A DNA stretch of 64,000 bases. It comes from Takakia lepidozioides (Eukaryota > Streptophyta > Takakiopsida > Takakiales > Takakiaceae). Positions 47,639 through 61,100 of this stretch are shown here, in pieces; position 1 is the first letter of the stretch, and each line of letters opens with the position of its first letter. The notes below the pieces were generated by a model. It saw nothing but the letters and a program-made list of their open reading frames with translations, made no database searches and had not been told where the DNA came from. Both the position numbers and the translations under genes were made by a program. Location: positions 27,774,001 to 27,838,000 of the forward strand of contig CM060733.1 of assembly GCA_030704615.1 (NCBI GenBank). The letters run 5' to 3'.

Positions 47639-48120
47639 GAAGCAATGGAAATCAAACTGTCATGATAAAGGAGAGCTTCCTAAACCCAAGTTGCCACTCG
47701 CAGGGAGGAGGCTACATGCAGTTAATGTTTCAAGTTGGTACGATGCTCAAATATCGAGAGATTCATTGGTGGCGAATCAAACATATGTGTTTAATGCATA
47801 TTTGGAGATGTTTGAGCTAGAGCCATTCGAATGAGTTGATTACAGCCACATGTATTTGCAAATTTCATGAAAACAAATCTCATGAATAATCAAGCTTTTG
47901 CTTTTGGATTTATGGCACGTGCTACAAACATAAAAAACTCACTCATTTTTAGCTGCAACAATGAGATCAAAGAACATGAGGGTGAAAAAGAATGGAGATA
48001 GATAGGGTTTGTTGAATAAAGACCAAGTTGCATCTCATATGTCATACATATCGCAAAAGCACTAAAGCCTTGATGACATTGAAATTCGAGCACGGGGAAA
48101 CTGAATTTTTAGTTTCCTGA

Positions 48121-48672
48121 TACCATAGTGGGATGGTCGGCTAGGCCTACCTACTAATTATTTTTGGGGCCATCTGGCAATTAGGCACTTTTGAGAAAAA
48201 AAAAAAAAAAAAATTAGGCATCTTGGATGTGTAATCTTTTCAAATTAGGCAACTAAAAATAATGATCACTAAATGAAAACACAAAAATATAAAAATACAG
48301 CCACTGCCATAGATGAAAATTGAAAATTGAGTCTATGGATGACGTTTTAAATGAAAACTCAGCCCCTGGAAATCGAAAATTGAGTCCATGGATTACGTTT
48401 TAAATGAAAGCTCAGCCGCTGCCATGGATGCAAATTGGAAACTGAGTCCATGGATGACATTTAAAATACATCTCATTTTAAATGGATGTCATTTTTAGAT
48501 TTTTTTTCTAATTTACATTAAAGTTAAATTTATACCACATGCATTTCTAGAAATTAGTCACTCTTTTAAGATAATTTTTTAAATTAGGCAATCTTTTCAA
48601 AAATAATTTATTTTGATTAAACGTTTTTTTTTCGAATTAATTTTCTGCCTAACCGGCTATCCCAATACGGTA
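48121..48672. mobile_element. 552-bp TIR transposon with internal TTAGGC repeats
   Basis: The left end is TACCATAGTGGGATGGTCGG, followed by CTAGGC; the right end, read inverted, is TACCGTATTGGGATAGCCGG, followed by TTAGGC. That is about 26 bp of imperfect inverted repeat. Internally AATTAGGCA units recur next to A-rich and T-rich runs, and there is a small internal tandem (GAGTCCATGGAT, TTTTAAATGAAA). It shares the TACC start and TTAGGCA units with the elements at 10.4 and 35.3 kb. Confidence 0.75.
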
Positions 48673-51600
48673 GTAGTTTAGTAGGAGGCAATGGAGTGAA
48701 TATCACTTTAGTCTAGCTTCCTCTATTTTTTAATTTTTTCAACAAACCAAACTATAAACGCAGATCCAACTGCCAACAAAAAAAATTTAAATCACGCCAA
48801 CAATTAATTTCACCCTAATAGCCAAAAGACTTCGCCATGATTAGTTAAATGTGTCAAATATTCCAGCAAATTGAAGAGCATGGCCAATATAACAATCACT
48901 TTACCTAATCAACATATAATTTGTCGAAGATACGTTATTTCGTTCTCCTCTAAATTTGACGGTTGCGTGTAAACAGGTTTTGAGATATTCTTTGCCTGCA
49001 ACAGATGTAAGCAAATTTGATAAGAATAGGTCATGGAATCTCATCCTTGCAAATGGTGAGGAATACAACTATTATTTGGAACTTGAATGAGTAACCATCA
49101 TCCCAAGAAACATGGTGGACCCAAATCTTACATTTGTTCTAATCTCTATCAAAATACCAATGTTTTTTGGTTAGGTTCAACCATTTTACAATACATGATG
49201 TTGAAATCGTTATTAGGTTATTTTTTTCATTATTAATTTAATTAAATTTAGAAGGATGTAATAATATTTTTATTTTAAAAAACTATTTTAAAAAACTATA
49301 AAAAATGATTTGGAATTTTTCATCCTTCCTTTATCATATTTTTTAGTACTTATACACGTACATCATAATTAACTCTTTCTATCATTGTTGAAATAACGTA
49401 CCGGGTTTGTAGCAAGACTACCTCGCAAAAATAACACACAATTGATACCCTATCAAAAGAATGCACATTGATCTTTGATCTTAATTTTATGTAAACCTAA
49501 AGCCCTGAGAGTTATGTACACGTCTCCAATGTTGCACGAGTCATTTTGCTATCTCGCTAATATAGAAGAAATTCTTATTGTTATGATCTTTGTACAATGT
49601 ACTAATCTCTAACGTAGGTAAAGATATAAGACTTACAGAACTCCCATTAAGTCTAATACGGTTTACAATAACAACCAAGAGGTAAAGTGAGACTCTCGTC
49701 CTATGTCCCAAAGTTTGGATTTATAGAGTTGTTTCAAAAACTATAAAGAGGATGTTATGGGAAGTGAAAGTTCCGCAATCTCTTAAGCAATTTTCAAAAA
49801 AGAAATGATTGAATACCTTCCAAATCTCATTAAAATGAGAACAAGAATCAGCACTTAGTTTTGCACTAGCAAGCGTATGATTAAAGAACATCAAGAACTT
49901 CTTCTACGTCAAGAGTCGCTCGAACCCCTACCTTGTTTTGGTAAGTAGAAGCTTCACCTTTAAATCCAAATCCACAACCCGCTTCATCTCAGATCTCATG
50001 TCTTCGACTTCTTGGCGAGTGCGTCTCTTTTGCTTCAGTTCGTAGGTAGTGTGCCGATGATCAATAAGATCCAACAGTACAACCATAATAAACCTATTGC
50101 AGCCAGATTACTTGGGTAGATTAATATGGTATGATGTTGTTATTTTTATTACCAATCATAAGTACATCTATGCTCACGCATTGAAATATAAAGATGTTAG
50201 TTTGAATTTTGCATGTGTTAATTCAAGCAATGCACAATGGAAAGTACAATTGAATATTACAATATGCACTTGTGAGAATCATGTTATTTATATTATCAGA
50301 AGATTCAAGTTTTCTATAATCATGATTGGAACTCGTTGTTTCAATCCTAAAACCATAAGATAAAATTTGTTTGACTAGAAGTGGTCAAGGTTGCAAAAAC
50401 AAACTAGTCATTTTACTTAAGAGGATCCGAGCAGTCACTAGCCTACCTCTTCGCAGCGCCTCAAAAAAACACATCACACAAATCTTTGGAAGAGGTTGTG
50501 AATAACGAAAATTTGTCGCCTTATCTTGCTAGAGGTGTGGGCAACCAGGTGAACGGGTCTCGCCGTTGCATTATCTCTTTTTGCAATTTGTTTATCTCCA
50601 ACCCTTGACGTCTCACCTCATCGGTAAGACTCGTCCCATTCATCCCCTCCGTCCCCTTCATGTCGTAAGACACAAAAGCACTCTGCTTGGTTTGCTATCA
50701 TCAAGCATATCAATCTCGTTTTTGTACCACACGACACCATCACGATTTATGCTCCACGAGCGAGGGATCAAGTAGCTTGGTTTGGAGCTTTCTTAGCTGT
50801 TCTGGTTTTCTTAACTTTTGTTACATTGGTTTGCAAAAAGCTAGCATGGTGAAGGAAGGCTCGAAACAACGGTTTGTTTGCGACAAAAGATGGAGTCTAC
50901 TTCCTGGCTTGGCGATTAAAGAACGGTGGACCCAGCCAAGGCGATGCTCATTCCTTCCTGAATGTGCACATAGGTGGTAGGCATACAAGTTTGGAGAAAC
51001 AAAAATGCATGGATCAGTGACACGCTTCAATACTTTTTAGCTGAATCTTAGTGAATTTGAAGAAAATCATATGTATATGCAATATATTTAATCTCATTTA
51101 ATAATATTGTAGTACTATTACATTAGATTGATAATTTGACAACTATTATTGCATCTCTTATACAACAATTTTGCATGGATAGTTGATGAATGAATTTGAG
51201 GATAGGGATGTAATAGGGTTACATATGTTCTTCGCGCTCTTCATGTTCTTCACTCCGTTCATGTTCTTCGTGCTCTTTTAATCTTCGCGCTCCGCTTGCT
51301 TGCTCGCTCCAGTGACGACAAAGTCGGAACTGGTTTTAGCAGAGGCGGGAATAAGCTATATTTTTTTTGTCGTTCATTTCCTTTCGTTACGGCGCCAAAT
51401 TTCCGAGCTATGTATGTCAAATTCGCGCTCTTGCATAAACCTCATAATTCCAAACCTCTCTCACCACTTATGAATCACATAGAGGCAAGTCCATAAATAA
51501 ATAAATATCCTGAATTGATACCGGAGAGAAGATTTTTTAAAGAACAATTCAATGCCCACCAAATGCTGCCCAAAATCAGCAAGTGGATACACCTTATATC

Positions 51601-54100
51601 TTAAAAAACCATTTTTTTTTACATAACCAAAAGCCTTGGCGCTACCGTGGTATAGTTGTACCATTGTCCGTCTGGCATTTATGAGTATGAAGAGTTCCAA
51701 ACCTAGATGAGTACCTACCACGCTGGCATAATCGGAATAGTACCCCAAGTTATTACTAGGTTAAGAACTTGGCTATACTATGTTGGTAACTGTTGATTTT
51801 GCCTAGGTGTTGAGATTTTGACCCAGTGTATTTTGGACCCACTGGTATCAACAGATTTTTTTCTTTGATATAATTATAACCTGCTGGTTTCGAAAATATA
51901 GATACTTTGCCGCCAATTCTAGCCATCATCAGGTATATTGAAAATGTAATACCTCATATACGGTTAAAGTGAATAAATACATCCAACATTTAAGCTTCCT
52001 ACAAACCAAATTAAATTTTCCTCGCTTTATCTCTTAATATGAATTAAATAGCCTTCCTCCCCTTTTTATTAAAAGAAAATTAAAAAATAGAATCATGAAT
52101 AAACACTATGAACATATCATCCTGAAGAATGCAATTTGACCATATAAATATTGCTTGAATGTCTGAAGCTTTCAATGACGTCAAAATTATCGTTGAGATA
52201 AGAAATCTGTAATTGCATCTTCAGAGGTAAGAAATAAACAGACATGAAGTACAAATCAACTAGCTTCATAAGATGCCATTGTGCACACCAACGGTCACTT
52301 TATTCAGCTAAAGTCAATGCACCTATCATACCTAGTGAAAGATTCAGCGATGCTAGACTGTTGCTTGTACACCTCACCAATTGGCAACTGCCCAACTTCT
52401 GTTTTGCCTCCTGGCTATCTGGTGGCCAAAGCAGCATACCACCATACATTGATAAAGCCCCTGTATGATATTTTCAAATAATTTTGTATATTTGTATATA
52501 TTTTATAAAGTTTTTATTCCCTTCCCTTCCCTTCCCTCTCCACCTTTTGTCTGTTCCAATCATTTTATGATGTATATTTCGGAAACTTTTTGCTATATTC
52601 TTTCTTCATTAATAAAAACTTAGTGAATTTATCCCTCACCCCTTCTAATAGCAATTATATCGGCTCTGCTATACGCTATGTTAAAATCATAAATCTTATA
52701 ACTCTTATGTTCTATCTCTCTCCTCCATTCAGCACTCAGTTACCATTCGTCACTGGAAGTGCGGAGCATCGCGAAGCCCTAATAAATATTCTTCATCACA
52801 ACTTATAAGCATGTTATTTTCTGATGGCAATTTTATTTTAAAGTCACATATTCCTACTCATGCGCACAACGGTTAATATGGATGTGCAATCACAAATCAT
52901 TTTGGTCAAGTTGTAGAGAATATGGTATTTTAAGGCTCTGAAAAAAAACTATTCTTAGCATCTGATTTATTCTCTGTGCTGTTATATATGCGGTTTTATG
53001 CAATGCATCAACAATAGGGAGTGTACGATGTTGGTTGTCATGTTCATCACGGGGTGAAATCAAACGGTATTGGAAATGCATGGTACTATCATGTTCAGTA
53101 TGAAGATTTTGGTATCACAAACGTCGATTGATTTCCTTTGCAGGGGATTTATGTCACTTGTGATGCGTCCTACCATTTGATAACAACTTGATTTGGCCAC
53201 ATGTTTAAAACACAAACATTGGTCGCAACAATCTAATACCATGACCCCAACGTACGATCCAAATAGAGATTAATAAGATAGTACGCTTGATAACATCAAA
53301 TGTACCGTCCTCTCACAATTTTGACGAAAAGACATAACGTAAAATTTTGGTGGGTTTTGTGCTGATCAAGATCAATAATATAATATATTGACACAAAAAT
53401 TAAAAAATCAATTGTAATCAAATTACTTGGATGGACTTCAGTATGATGTTGTTGTTTTTAATCACAATCATGCATACCGGTATATGCATAAATTATAAAT
53501 AGATTAGTTTGTGTTCAATTCAATCAATGTACAATGAAACATTCAATTAAACATTACAATTTGATATTTTATTTTTGGATACTTTTTAAATATCATATTA
53601 TTTATATCATGATAACTAGATCAAAGATTCATGGTTATGTGTACACTACCTATTGGAAACATTTTGCCATGGAGGGATCAGTAGATAAAAATATCATTTG
53701 TTATTCTACTAGTGATGAGAAACCATAATGACCTCGAGTTTTTCAAACTGTGTATCTAATGTAACCCTCCTCTTTCCCACCTACATTTTGATCCAATCTC
53801 AGTCACCAATTTAGTCACATGAGAATCCATGGGCAAGGGTTACTCCTTATTACAACATTGAAGCTTGCTCTCCTTCCACCAAGATTATCAGAGGTTGGTC
53901 CTTTCAATATTGTCCAAAGTGTGACAATGTTGATTGTTGGCTCCATTAATCGGCAAGAGACCTGGTGTTCAAATCTTAATACCTCATTATTTTTTGATCG
54001 TAAAGTGGTTTGGATGATAAAGTTCGTAAATTTGAAAAATTAATGTGGTCGTGGAGGAGGACAAAATGGTGACTGCGGAGGGAGATGAAAAAAAAAGTTG
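48673..54100. other. AT-rich intergenic DNA with a diverged repeat pair
   Basis: No convincing gene. About 50,100-50,345 and 53,420-53,640 are diverged copies of one sequence (TATGATGTTGTT, AATGTACAATG/AATGCACAATG, TTATTTATATTAT landmarks), both with broken coding potential. A short tandem of ATGTTCTTC-type units is at 51,225-51,285. Homopolymer and AT microsatellite runs are common. Confidence 0.5.
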
Positions 54101-54139
54101 TGGTAGAAGTTTAGAAAATAGAATGAGAATGTTATTTAT

Positions 54140-54700
54140 TCACATTTTAGGGATGAAAGGATACATGACGGTCAACAATGCAGGCTGCACAACTAGAGAA
54201 AAAGACACGTGGAGAGGCTCATGACCAAGAGGAGTTGGGCTGCCTTGAAGCCGCTGCCGAGAATGGGATGGAGAACTTAGAAGAGAAGTGACTGGCATGG
54301 GACCTCGAACCTTACCTGAGAGGCGCAGTGGGGGAGGGCTCAACAGATACTATAGGATTTCTTCGGTCGGTGGGGCGCCAATGAAAGAACCTGGAATCAG
54401 CGGTGGAGAAGACCGTTGTGAAGATGACAACTCTTCTTGAACTTGGTGCCTGGAGCTTGGACTCTGGTGCGCATCAGGAACGTGTGAGCTAGGGGTAAGG
54501 GTACGTTGGCGTTGGGGTCTTCCAAGAGGAGCACGTCTTCCAACAGGAGCAGTTGCGGTTGTGTTCAACACCTCTCGGTGCTATGGGGAGTGAACTGTCA
54601 GGGATGGTGGAATAGGGAGTAAAGGGGTTGTGGTGAGGGCTGGAGCTGGCTGCCGGCGTCGGGGCTGAACGAGGTGGGGACGAGCCGATCGAGGCCACCT
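54140..54700 (-). CDS. Pro/Ser-rich minus-strand open frames, doubtful
   Basis: Adjacent frames read LLSSPSHSRQRLQGSPTPLG, TAPVGRRAPLGRPQRQRTLT and SSPPRSAPTPAASSSPHHNP, with stops between them. Composition is biased by G/C repeats; it may be a relic of a gene or of a retrotransposon protein. No domain recognised. Confidence 0.2.
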
Positions 54701-54703
54701 GAC

Positions 54704-55446
54704 TCTTTAAAAATATTTAAGTACACCGACGCACCATACAAAGCGACTCATCATGTATCATCAACATTTTCCCTATTGATGTTCACAATTTTTATGTACC
54801 TAACATCTTGTTTGGAAGGAAATATGGGATAAGGCAAAATCAGCCAAGATATCGGTCTTTCTTTGGAAAGTGTCTATTTGGCCTAGAATGTGATAGGTTG
54901 TACCAATATGATGGTGCATTTGCTCAACTTGGGTGCATGGGCCGGATGGAACAGAACAACAACAACGGCTAATATATCCCTAACGTCGTGGCATCTCTGG
55001 AAAATCAAACGCGCCCAAGTGTTTGATAAAATACTCCCTTCAATCAATCCTAGAATGACGGCCCAGCACCCTACATAGGCACTACAATTATTTCCTTAAA
55101 CATGACAAATTCTTCCACTATAATTAACAACAGTACCTCCCTAGGTGACCAAGAAAAAGGATGTCAATTGGTGCCATAAGAAAGATCATAATCAAAAAAT
55201 CATGCGCATTTAAATTTAAAGGAAAATCCCTCCATTTTAGTAAAATGAACTGGGAGACAAATTGAAACCTTCATAGCCATAAGAATTGTCAACAACCAAA
55301 AAGGCAAAGCCATCTCAAGAAACCCACCATCTATATAACAACCGGACACTAACAAAACCTGAGTATGAAAGACCCAAAACTAACAAACAAATGAAAGTCG
55401 ATCCAAAAAAAAAAAAACCATGGAGGGAAGGGACTCGGAAGGATTG
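54704..55446. repeat. dispersed 730-bp duplication, copy 2
   Basis: Matches 46,911-47,638 with few substitutions. It has an extra 18 or so bases (AATGTGATAGGTTGTACC) after GGCCTAG that the first copy lacks. Flanking sequences differ, so it is a dispersed duplication rather than a tandem. Confidence 0.8.
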
Positions 55447-57120
55447 AGGCGGGCTCCAACTTACAAGATGCACCTACCCATTCACAAGTTGGGCAGCTTT
55501 TGTTTACTCAAACAGCTATGAAACAAAATTTACTAGCACTAGAATATCCAATTGCTTCTGCAACACCCAAGCTCAGTACATCAAACCACTGTGAAATGCA
55601 ACAAAGACACGAACCGACTGCAAGCCAAGACAAATCATCCCTCTTGTCCACAATGGGACCGGACCACATCGCTCCATCTGGCCTGTCATAGAAAAATGAG
55701 AAGATGGACAACCCAAGGGAAGGCAGACCCGGGCCCATATTCTGCTAGAGTGGACCCAGCTTCAAACTCAGCTCAATACTATACTAATCTGAATTTCAAG
55801 CCACAACAAAGCATCCTTCCACCATTGTGCAGTAATCTAAAAAACAGACGAGATCAAAACAAGTTGAATCTTTTGACATTCTCTTGCAACCTGCTGCCCT
55901 GGAAAAGACACGAGACATTAAGACCCCTTAAATCTATAAGCCATCATCCACACGAGCTTAAAAGTGATACGCACCAAGCACCCAACATACTTGAAACAGA
56001 GTATAGATGACAAGTACATGCATGTTACCAAGAGTTTCTATAATAACATCTACAGAAAACACGAAGAGCTTATGGGACAATAGGAAAACAAGAAACAAGA
56101 AAAAATAAAACACAAGAGTGAGGTTTGGAACACAGCTAAAGACAGCCCCGGGGACCAAGGTGTTTAGCCACAAGGCCGTGGTGTGCTGGAGCAGAGGAGC
56201 AAGTTTGTGCAATCAGACATGATTGCAGCCGGACACGCTCTGCACAAGGCAATCACGAGCGGGGGTTCATTAGCGATGACAAGTTTGTTCTGCTTGAAGG
56301 AGATGCAGTCATTCGCAATGAGGACACCCGCAACCCTCTCAAAGCTTTCGAGTTGAGAGACTCTCAGACCCTACCTTTATTTTCTTTAGTATTCAGTGAG
56401 CGAGAGATAGGGGAGTATTGCTTTGTGTCTACCTGACAGAGAGAGGAGGAGGGTTGGTTAGAGCGAGCTACTGTAGCTTGGGATAAGGTTAGTGGCAGGT
56501 TTCTGGACATAGATATACCTCCTACACCTTATCATCATGTCGCGCACCTCACTTCGGTAAGCTCCCCCTCAAGTCATAGTTACTCGCTTTTCTGCGCGCG
56601 CCTAACTCCCAACCTGGCCGCCGGACCAACTTGGAGCTTCGGCTGCTCACCGGGGCATAACGGTCCCCCTTCGTTCTCCCAATGAACCCTCCACCGATTT
56701 GGAACCAGCGGGAATTCCCTTTGGTAGTTGGCAGTCCGAAACAGCTCCCCACTCTTTGGTCGCTTTCCGGTTCGCTCGCTTACTCACTAGTTTTTGGTCA
56801 CCAACGGGCTTGCACCGTTCTCGGGGTTACTACTCCATATATATACTTATGTAGCTGTCCGCGGGGGTTTCACAACCAGCCATGTCATTTTATGGCGAAC
56901 CACCACGAAAACCCTCGACTCCCGGTGATGAGTCGCGGTGAGTCTTGGCCCACTCACCACGGCCCTTATGGACCGTGATGAGTCCCAAGACTCCCCACGA
57001 CTCCCACCACGAGGTCTCCGCCCCCATGGTGAGTCCTATGCCACCCCCACTAAGTCCCTCTAAGCTACCACCACCCCTTGTGGAGCCACCCCCACCGCAA
57101 CCCGGTGTGCGGGGCTCCAC
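55447..57120. other. intergenic, possible retrotransposon-derived DNA
   Basis: Open frames at 55,552-56,010 (+) and 55,958-56,212 (-) lack recognisable domains. 56,400-57,120 turns GC-rich and contains repeated ACTCACCACGG/GATGAGTC motifs (56,925-57,035). It may be the LTR or leader of the gag-bearing element that follows. Confidence 0.3.
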
Positions 57121-57140
57121 CTAGTGAGCGCCTCCGCCTC

Positions 57141-57391
57141 CTTGAGTGCCTTGGGCACTCAAGGGTGCTTCAGCCCCCGAGTACCTATCGCTGCCACTGC
57201 CCCCACCACAGGGGCAGCCCCTCATGTGTCCCGACCCCCTGCCCTCAAGGCAAAGGGCCGCGACACCTTGAGTGCCTTGGGCACTCAAGGGTGCTTCAGC
57301 CCCCCGTACCTATCGCTGCCACTGCCCCCACCACAGGGGCAGCCCCTCATGTGTCCCGACCCCCTGCCCTCAAGGCAAAGGGCCGCGACAA
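57141..57391. repeat. two tandem copies of a 126-bp GC-rich unit with a palindrome
   Basis: CTTGAGTGCCTTGGGCACTC begins at 57,141 and 57,267, and the units are almost identical. Each contains the palindrome TTGAGTGCC-TTG-GGCACTCAA, a 9-bp perfect stem with a 3-bp loop. No coding function assigned. Confidence 0.85.
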
Positions 57392-57991
57392 TCATGCAGA
57401 GCGAGGCACTTTGAGAGAAGTCTGGCAGTTGATAGCATAGATCAGGATTAGATTTTGCTTGGTCGGGCCTCTATTCTTCCCCTCCCTCTCTTTACTATTG
57501 TCATTACTTTGTACTTGTAGTTGCCAAAGCCTCTTTTGGTAGAGGCCAGTCAAGTCCGGGATTTTTGGGCTGGGATGTTCTGTAGGATCAGCACTGCAGA
57601 TGGATTTTGGTGTGGGGGTGTTGATATTTTGATTTCTTGTGTTTGGATCCCCCCAACACCTGCATGCTTGACTGTGCGCCATGTTGGTTTTGTGTGGGCG
57701 TTTGCATTCATAGGGATTAGGCCGGATTTGATCACCGGTTAATCCTAGAGTATGCTGTCGGTGGTGAGGCTGGAGTGTTGACCAGCAAGACCACCAGTGT
57801 TTCTTCTATGGTGAGACTGGGTTGATGACCAGCCAACCATAGGAGTTCTTGCGGTGGATGCAGGTGCAAGTGCCCTGAGCCACTGGGATATGACCCTTAA
57901 ACTGCAACAGGTGCCCACCCGTGTCACTATTAGAATTAGTACTAGAGCCTTATAGTGTCACGTAGGGGAGGTGCACGTTGTGAGTGTCATC

Positions 57992-58603
57992 ATGGAGTTA
58001 CCCAAGGGTTTTGAGGGGAGTACGGCTACAGACAGTAGCAGTGAGATTGGGTTCACAAGACGAGGTATTCGGTTCATACCTTCACCTCCACCCTCGACTA
58101 ATGTAGAGCCTGACACAGACCCGGAGGCTTTATCAACAGGTGTGCAGTTTTCTTCGTCATTGTTGTGGGACGACATGGAGGAGATGTATGGAGCTACCAA
58201 GGGGCCTCGTAGGTACTCTGGAGCTGTGGGCACAATCGAGCTAGATGACTTTATCGAAGAGTTCGACAGATGATGTGATTTGCAGCAGATGCGCAATCCA
58301 CAGTTGTTCACCCCATTCATGGCGTGGAAGGGATTGTTCCAGCATTTGGAAGGCCCGCCTATGGATGATTACCACGAGTTCAAGCGAGGACATGAAGCAG
58401 AGATTGAGGAGTGGAGGATGTATTGGTCACCTGACTACGTCTCTATTACTCGAGGAACAACGCGACTAGTAGCGGCATTAACACCAATACCTCCCACGGC
58501 CAGCACTAGTAGTGGAACAAGTACTGCCGGTACTTCTGTAGAAGATTGTGACAGACTACTTTATTGTGCATATATATGTGGTGTAGTTTGGACAACGATG
58601 TAG
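57992..58603 (+). pseudogene. gag-like LTR-retrotransposon ORF with one in-frame stop
   Basis: MELPKGFEGSTATDSS opens the frame. GTIELDDFIEEFDR is followed by a TGA at 58,271-58,273, after which the same frame continues LQQMRNPQLFTPFMAWKGLF, LEGPPMDDYHEFKRGHEAEI and EEWRMYWSPDYVSITRG. The layout matches the capsid region of plant Ty3-type gag proteins. A degenerate primer-binding-like TAGTACTAGAGCCTTA lies at about 57,936. No protease, reverse transcriptase or integrase follows, so the element is truncated or non-autonomous. Confidence 0.6.
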
Positions 58604-60966
58604 TTGTATAGCGATACGTATGCGCACGACATATTAATATCAGAGACAACTCGCTGTTGCAGGTTCTTTATCTGCTGTTGTCTTATGTATTATGTGTATA
58701 GACGAGTGTTGTGCGGGTATCAATACTTTAATATACTAGACATGGTAGGATTTGGAGGAGTGCTTTGTTTTTTAACTCTGGTATAAGTATTGCAGAATGA
58801 CCAATTTGCAAATAATATATTGGTATATGTATTTCCCTTAGATATGCACAATATATGGTATCAATAATATGGTTTTTATTTTTAAAAAAAATCAGTTGAA
58901 TATCAATATGGATATCAATATTACTTATTTTTTGAGCTATTCAAATGGCTTATTCCAGTATTGAAATGGCCAATTGAATAGCCTAAATTGGCCATTCTAA
59001 TATTGAAATGCCACGGGGCAAACGGAAGAGCGAAGCAGGGCCCTAAGCACAAAGAATCGCAGCTGCCAAATAAAACTCCCGCGACAAAAGAGATATCCTA
59101 AGGAGCTATCACCCCATTATGTGCCTTTAATGTTTGCGATATCATACTGGGGATGACAACCAAATCTCCAGCGATCCGTGCCTGTAGTATGAATATTAAG
59201 CTCTCATAGCTGCACAATAATGGTAATGGCCTGATATTGACTAGGTAGTCGGGGAGGCGAGACTGGCTACGGGAGTACCCCGTAGTCAGCCTCGCCTCCA
59301 TGTCTACCGGACATAACTGAGGTTTCTGGACGTATTGGGCTACAGTGGTGGGCTACGGCGGGTGACATGTCTGTCCAGGACAAATTAAATGTTGCCACGT
59401 ACGTAAAATGTCTCCATACCTCGGTTATGAAATGAGAGCTCCAAACCGTAATCCATGATATGCCCTGGGTATTCGACCTACCACCTACCAGTCGGGTAGG
59501 TTCTCGAAGAACCTGCTGATCCTTACTATTGATAGCTGGGAAGACCCACAAATACGAGTCAACATTGGTATAGACTTGACACACATCCTTATATACATTT
59601 TTTGGAGGTCTCCTCATTCTTTCCCATAATATCGAAGCTAGCTAATCTAGACAATTTTTTATTTATTTAAAAGCTTCTCATGGCTTTACGCTTATTGGCC
59701 ACTTCTTGTTCCCAGGGGCTTTCATTCATATGGACATATTGTGATTCTATTAATTAATTGATTCATGTTTGCTGTTTTTTTTTGGGGGCATGCCTTTGCA
59801 GAGCCCACTATTTACTAATTTAGTAGATAATAAGTTAGTAGGGCGGTGGGACCCTTTTAGAAGGGCCTGGACACATGTCAAGACTTCCAATTCTAAATTT
59901 GGCGAGTTCCTCCATTTCTGTTTTTGGACCCCCTCATCTCACTCCTCAATACACCTGGCCTTCCTACATAAGCGCCCCACTCTAATTCCTGGGCCACAGT
60001 AATTCCTGGACCACTCTAAAATCAGGCCCGAATGAAACTGCTCTACATATTCATAGGATGCCCAAATTTCATCTAGGTGTTGCACTTGAGCTAGTCCATA
60101 ACTAATCTATCTCTTGATGTGAGACAAAACTTTAGCTTAGCTTGTAGGCATGCCAATAGCAATTGCTGTCTTGATCCGAACAATAACATATCGTTCATCA
60201 ACGAGGAGTAAAGCAGCGCGAGGAAGCGTTACTGCACCACACAAGGACTGGCCCCATTACATGTTTATGGTGTCTAGCCTAGTGCAAGAGACTTGATTAG
60301 CACATATGTCTAGATCCGATGGCCTTCGAGGCGTCCATGGCGGCCAGTGTTGCTCCAAAAGGTCGAACATTCCCGTAGTAAGCGTCGGCTGCGGCCTGCA
60401 GCAATGGTTGAATCAATTGTCAGAAACGCATTTCTGGAAGCTTGAATGTGACAATGACAGTGACGGTGATAGTGATTGTGACAGTGACAGTGATAGGTAT
60501 TATGCTCTACAACACTACTATGTACTATTTGCACGAAAAAGGAAGAGGGGCTTGCCTTAATTGTTCCGTTGTTTCAGCTCTTCCATGACTCAGACAAGGC
60601 TAGTGTAGAGCTGGAAAGTTTCAAAATGGAAGAGGAAATCACCTGTCCTTGAATTGATGGCACACCACCGCTGCCTAAGGAGAAAAACCCTTTTGTGCCT
60701 CTGTAAGCCTGCAAACCACTCTCATATTATTCTGTGATATCAGAGTGAAACCAGTTACAGAATGTGAACAAAGGGCTCAATTCCCATTGGGAGACATACT
60801 GTTGTTTTTTGGCGCTGTTTACCTCGTGGTATTCTTCAGTTTGTTGGGTTTTCTCTGAAAGCTAATCTAAAGTGCAGATGTTCAATCATCTGAGGCAGTG
60901 AACATTACATCTCGGGACTGAGAGATTGATAAATGAAGAAAGGACAGATTGGTGAAGGTGTGTGAG
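58604..60966. other. intergenic, no gene recognised; (GTGACA)-type microsatellite at 60,448-60,497
   Basis: 58,800-59,000 is very AT-rich with repeated AATATTGA/CCATTCTAATATTG motifs. A minus-strand frame at 59,267-59,617 has no known domain. TGACAATGACAGTGACGGTG at 60,448 is a 6-bp microsatellite giving a DSDGDSD peptide if translated. Confidence 0.35.
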
Positions 60967-60986
60967 ATGGGAAGGGGGACACTTAC

Positions 60987-61100
60987 ATATTGGACTTCAT
61001 TCCGCATGTCGTCCTCTGTAACTCTTTCGGGCTTGGTATAAACTTCTTTGGGAACTGGAGGGAAGGGGTGATCGTGTTCCACATTCTCCGGGCTCATCAT
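60987..61100 (-). CDS. isolated coding exon of an unknown gene
   Basis: Acceptor TTGAAGCAG at 61,101, good donor CAATAT|GTAAGTG at 60,986, and a 114-nt phase 0/0 exon reading MMSPENVEHDHPFPPVPKEV and YTKPERVTEDDMRNEVQY. It lies just downstream of the stop of the next gene, so it may be an alternative 3' exon of it or belong to another transcript. Further 3' exons were not secured (a candidate begins near 60,680). Confidence 0.45.
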
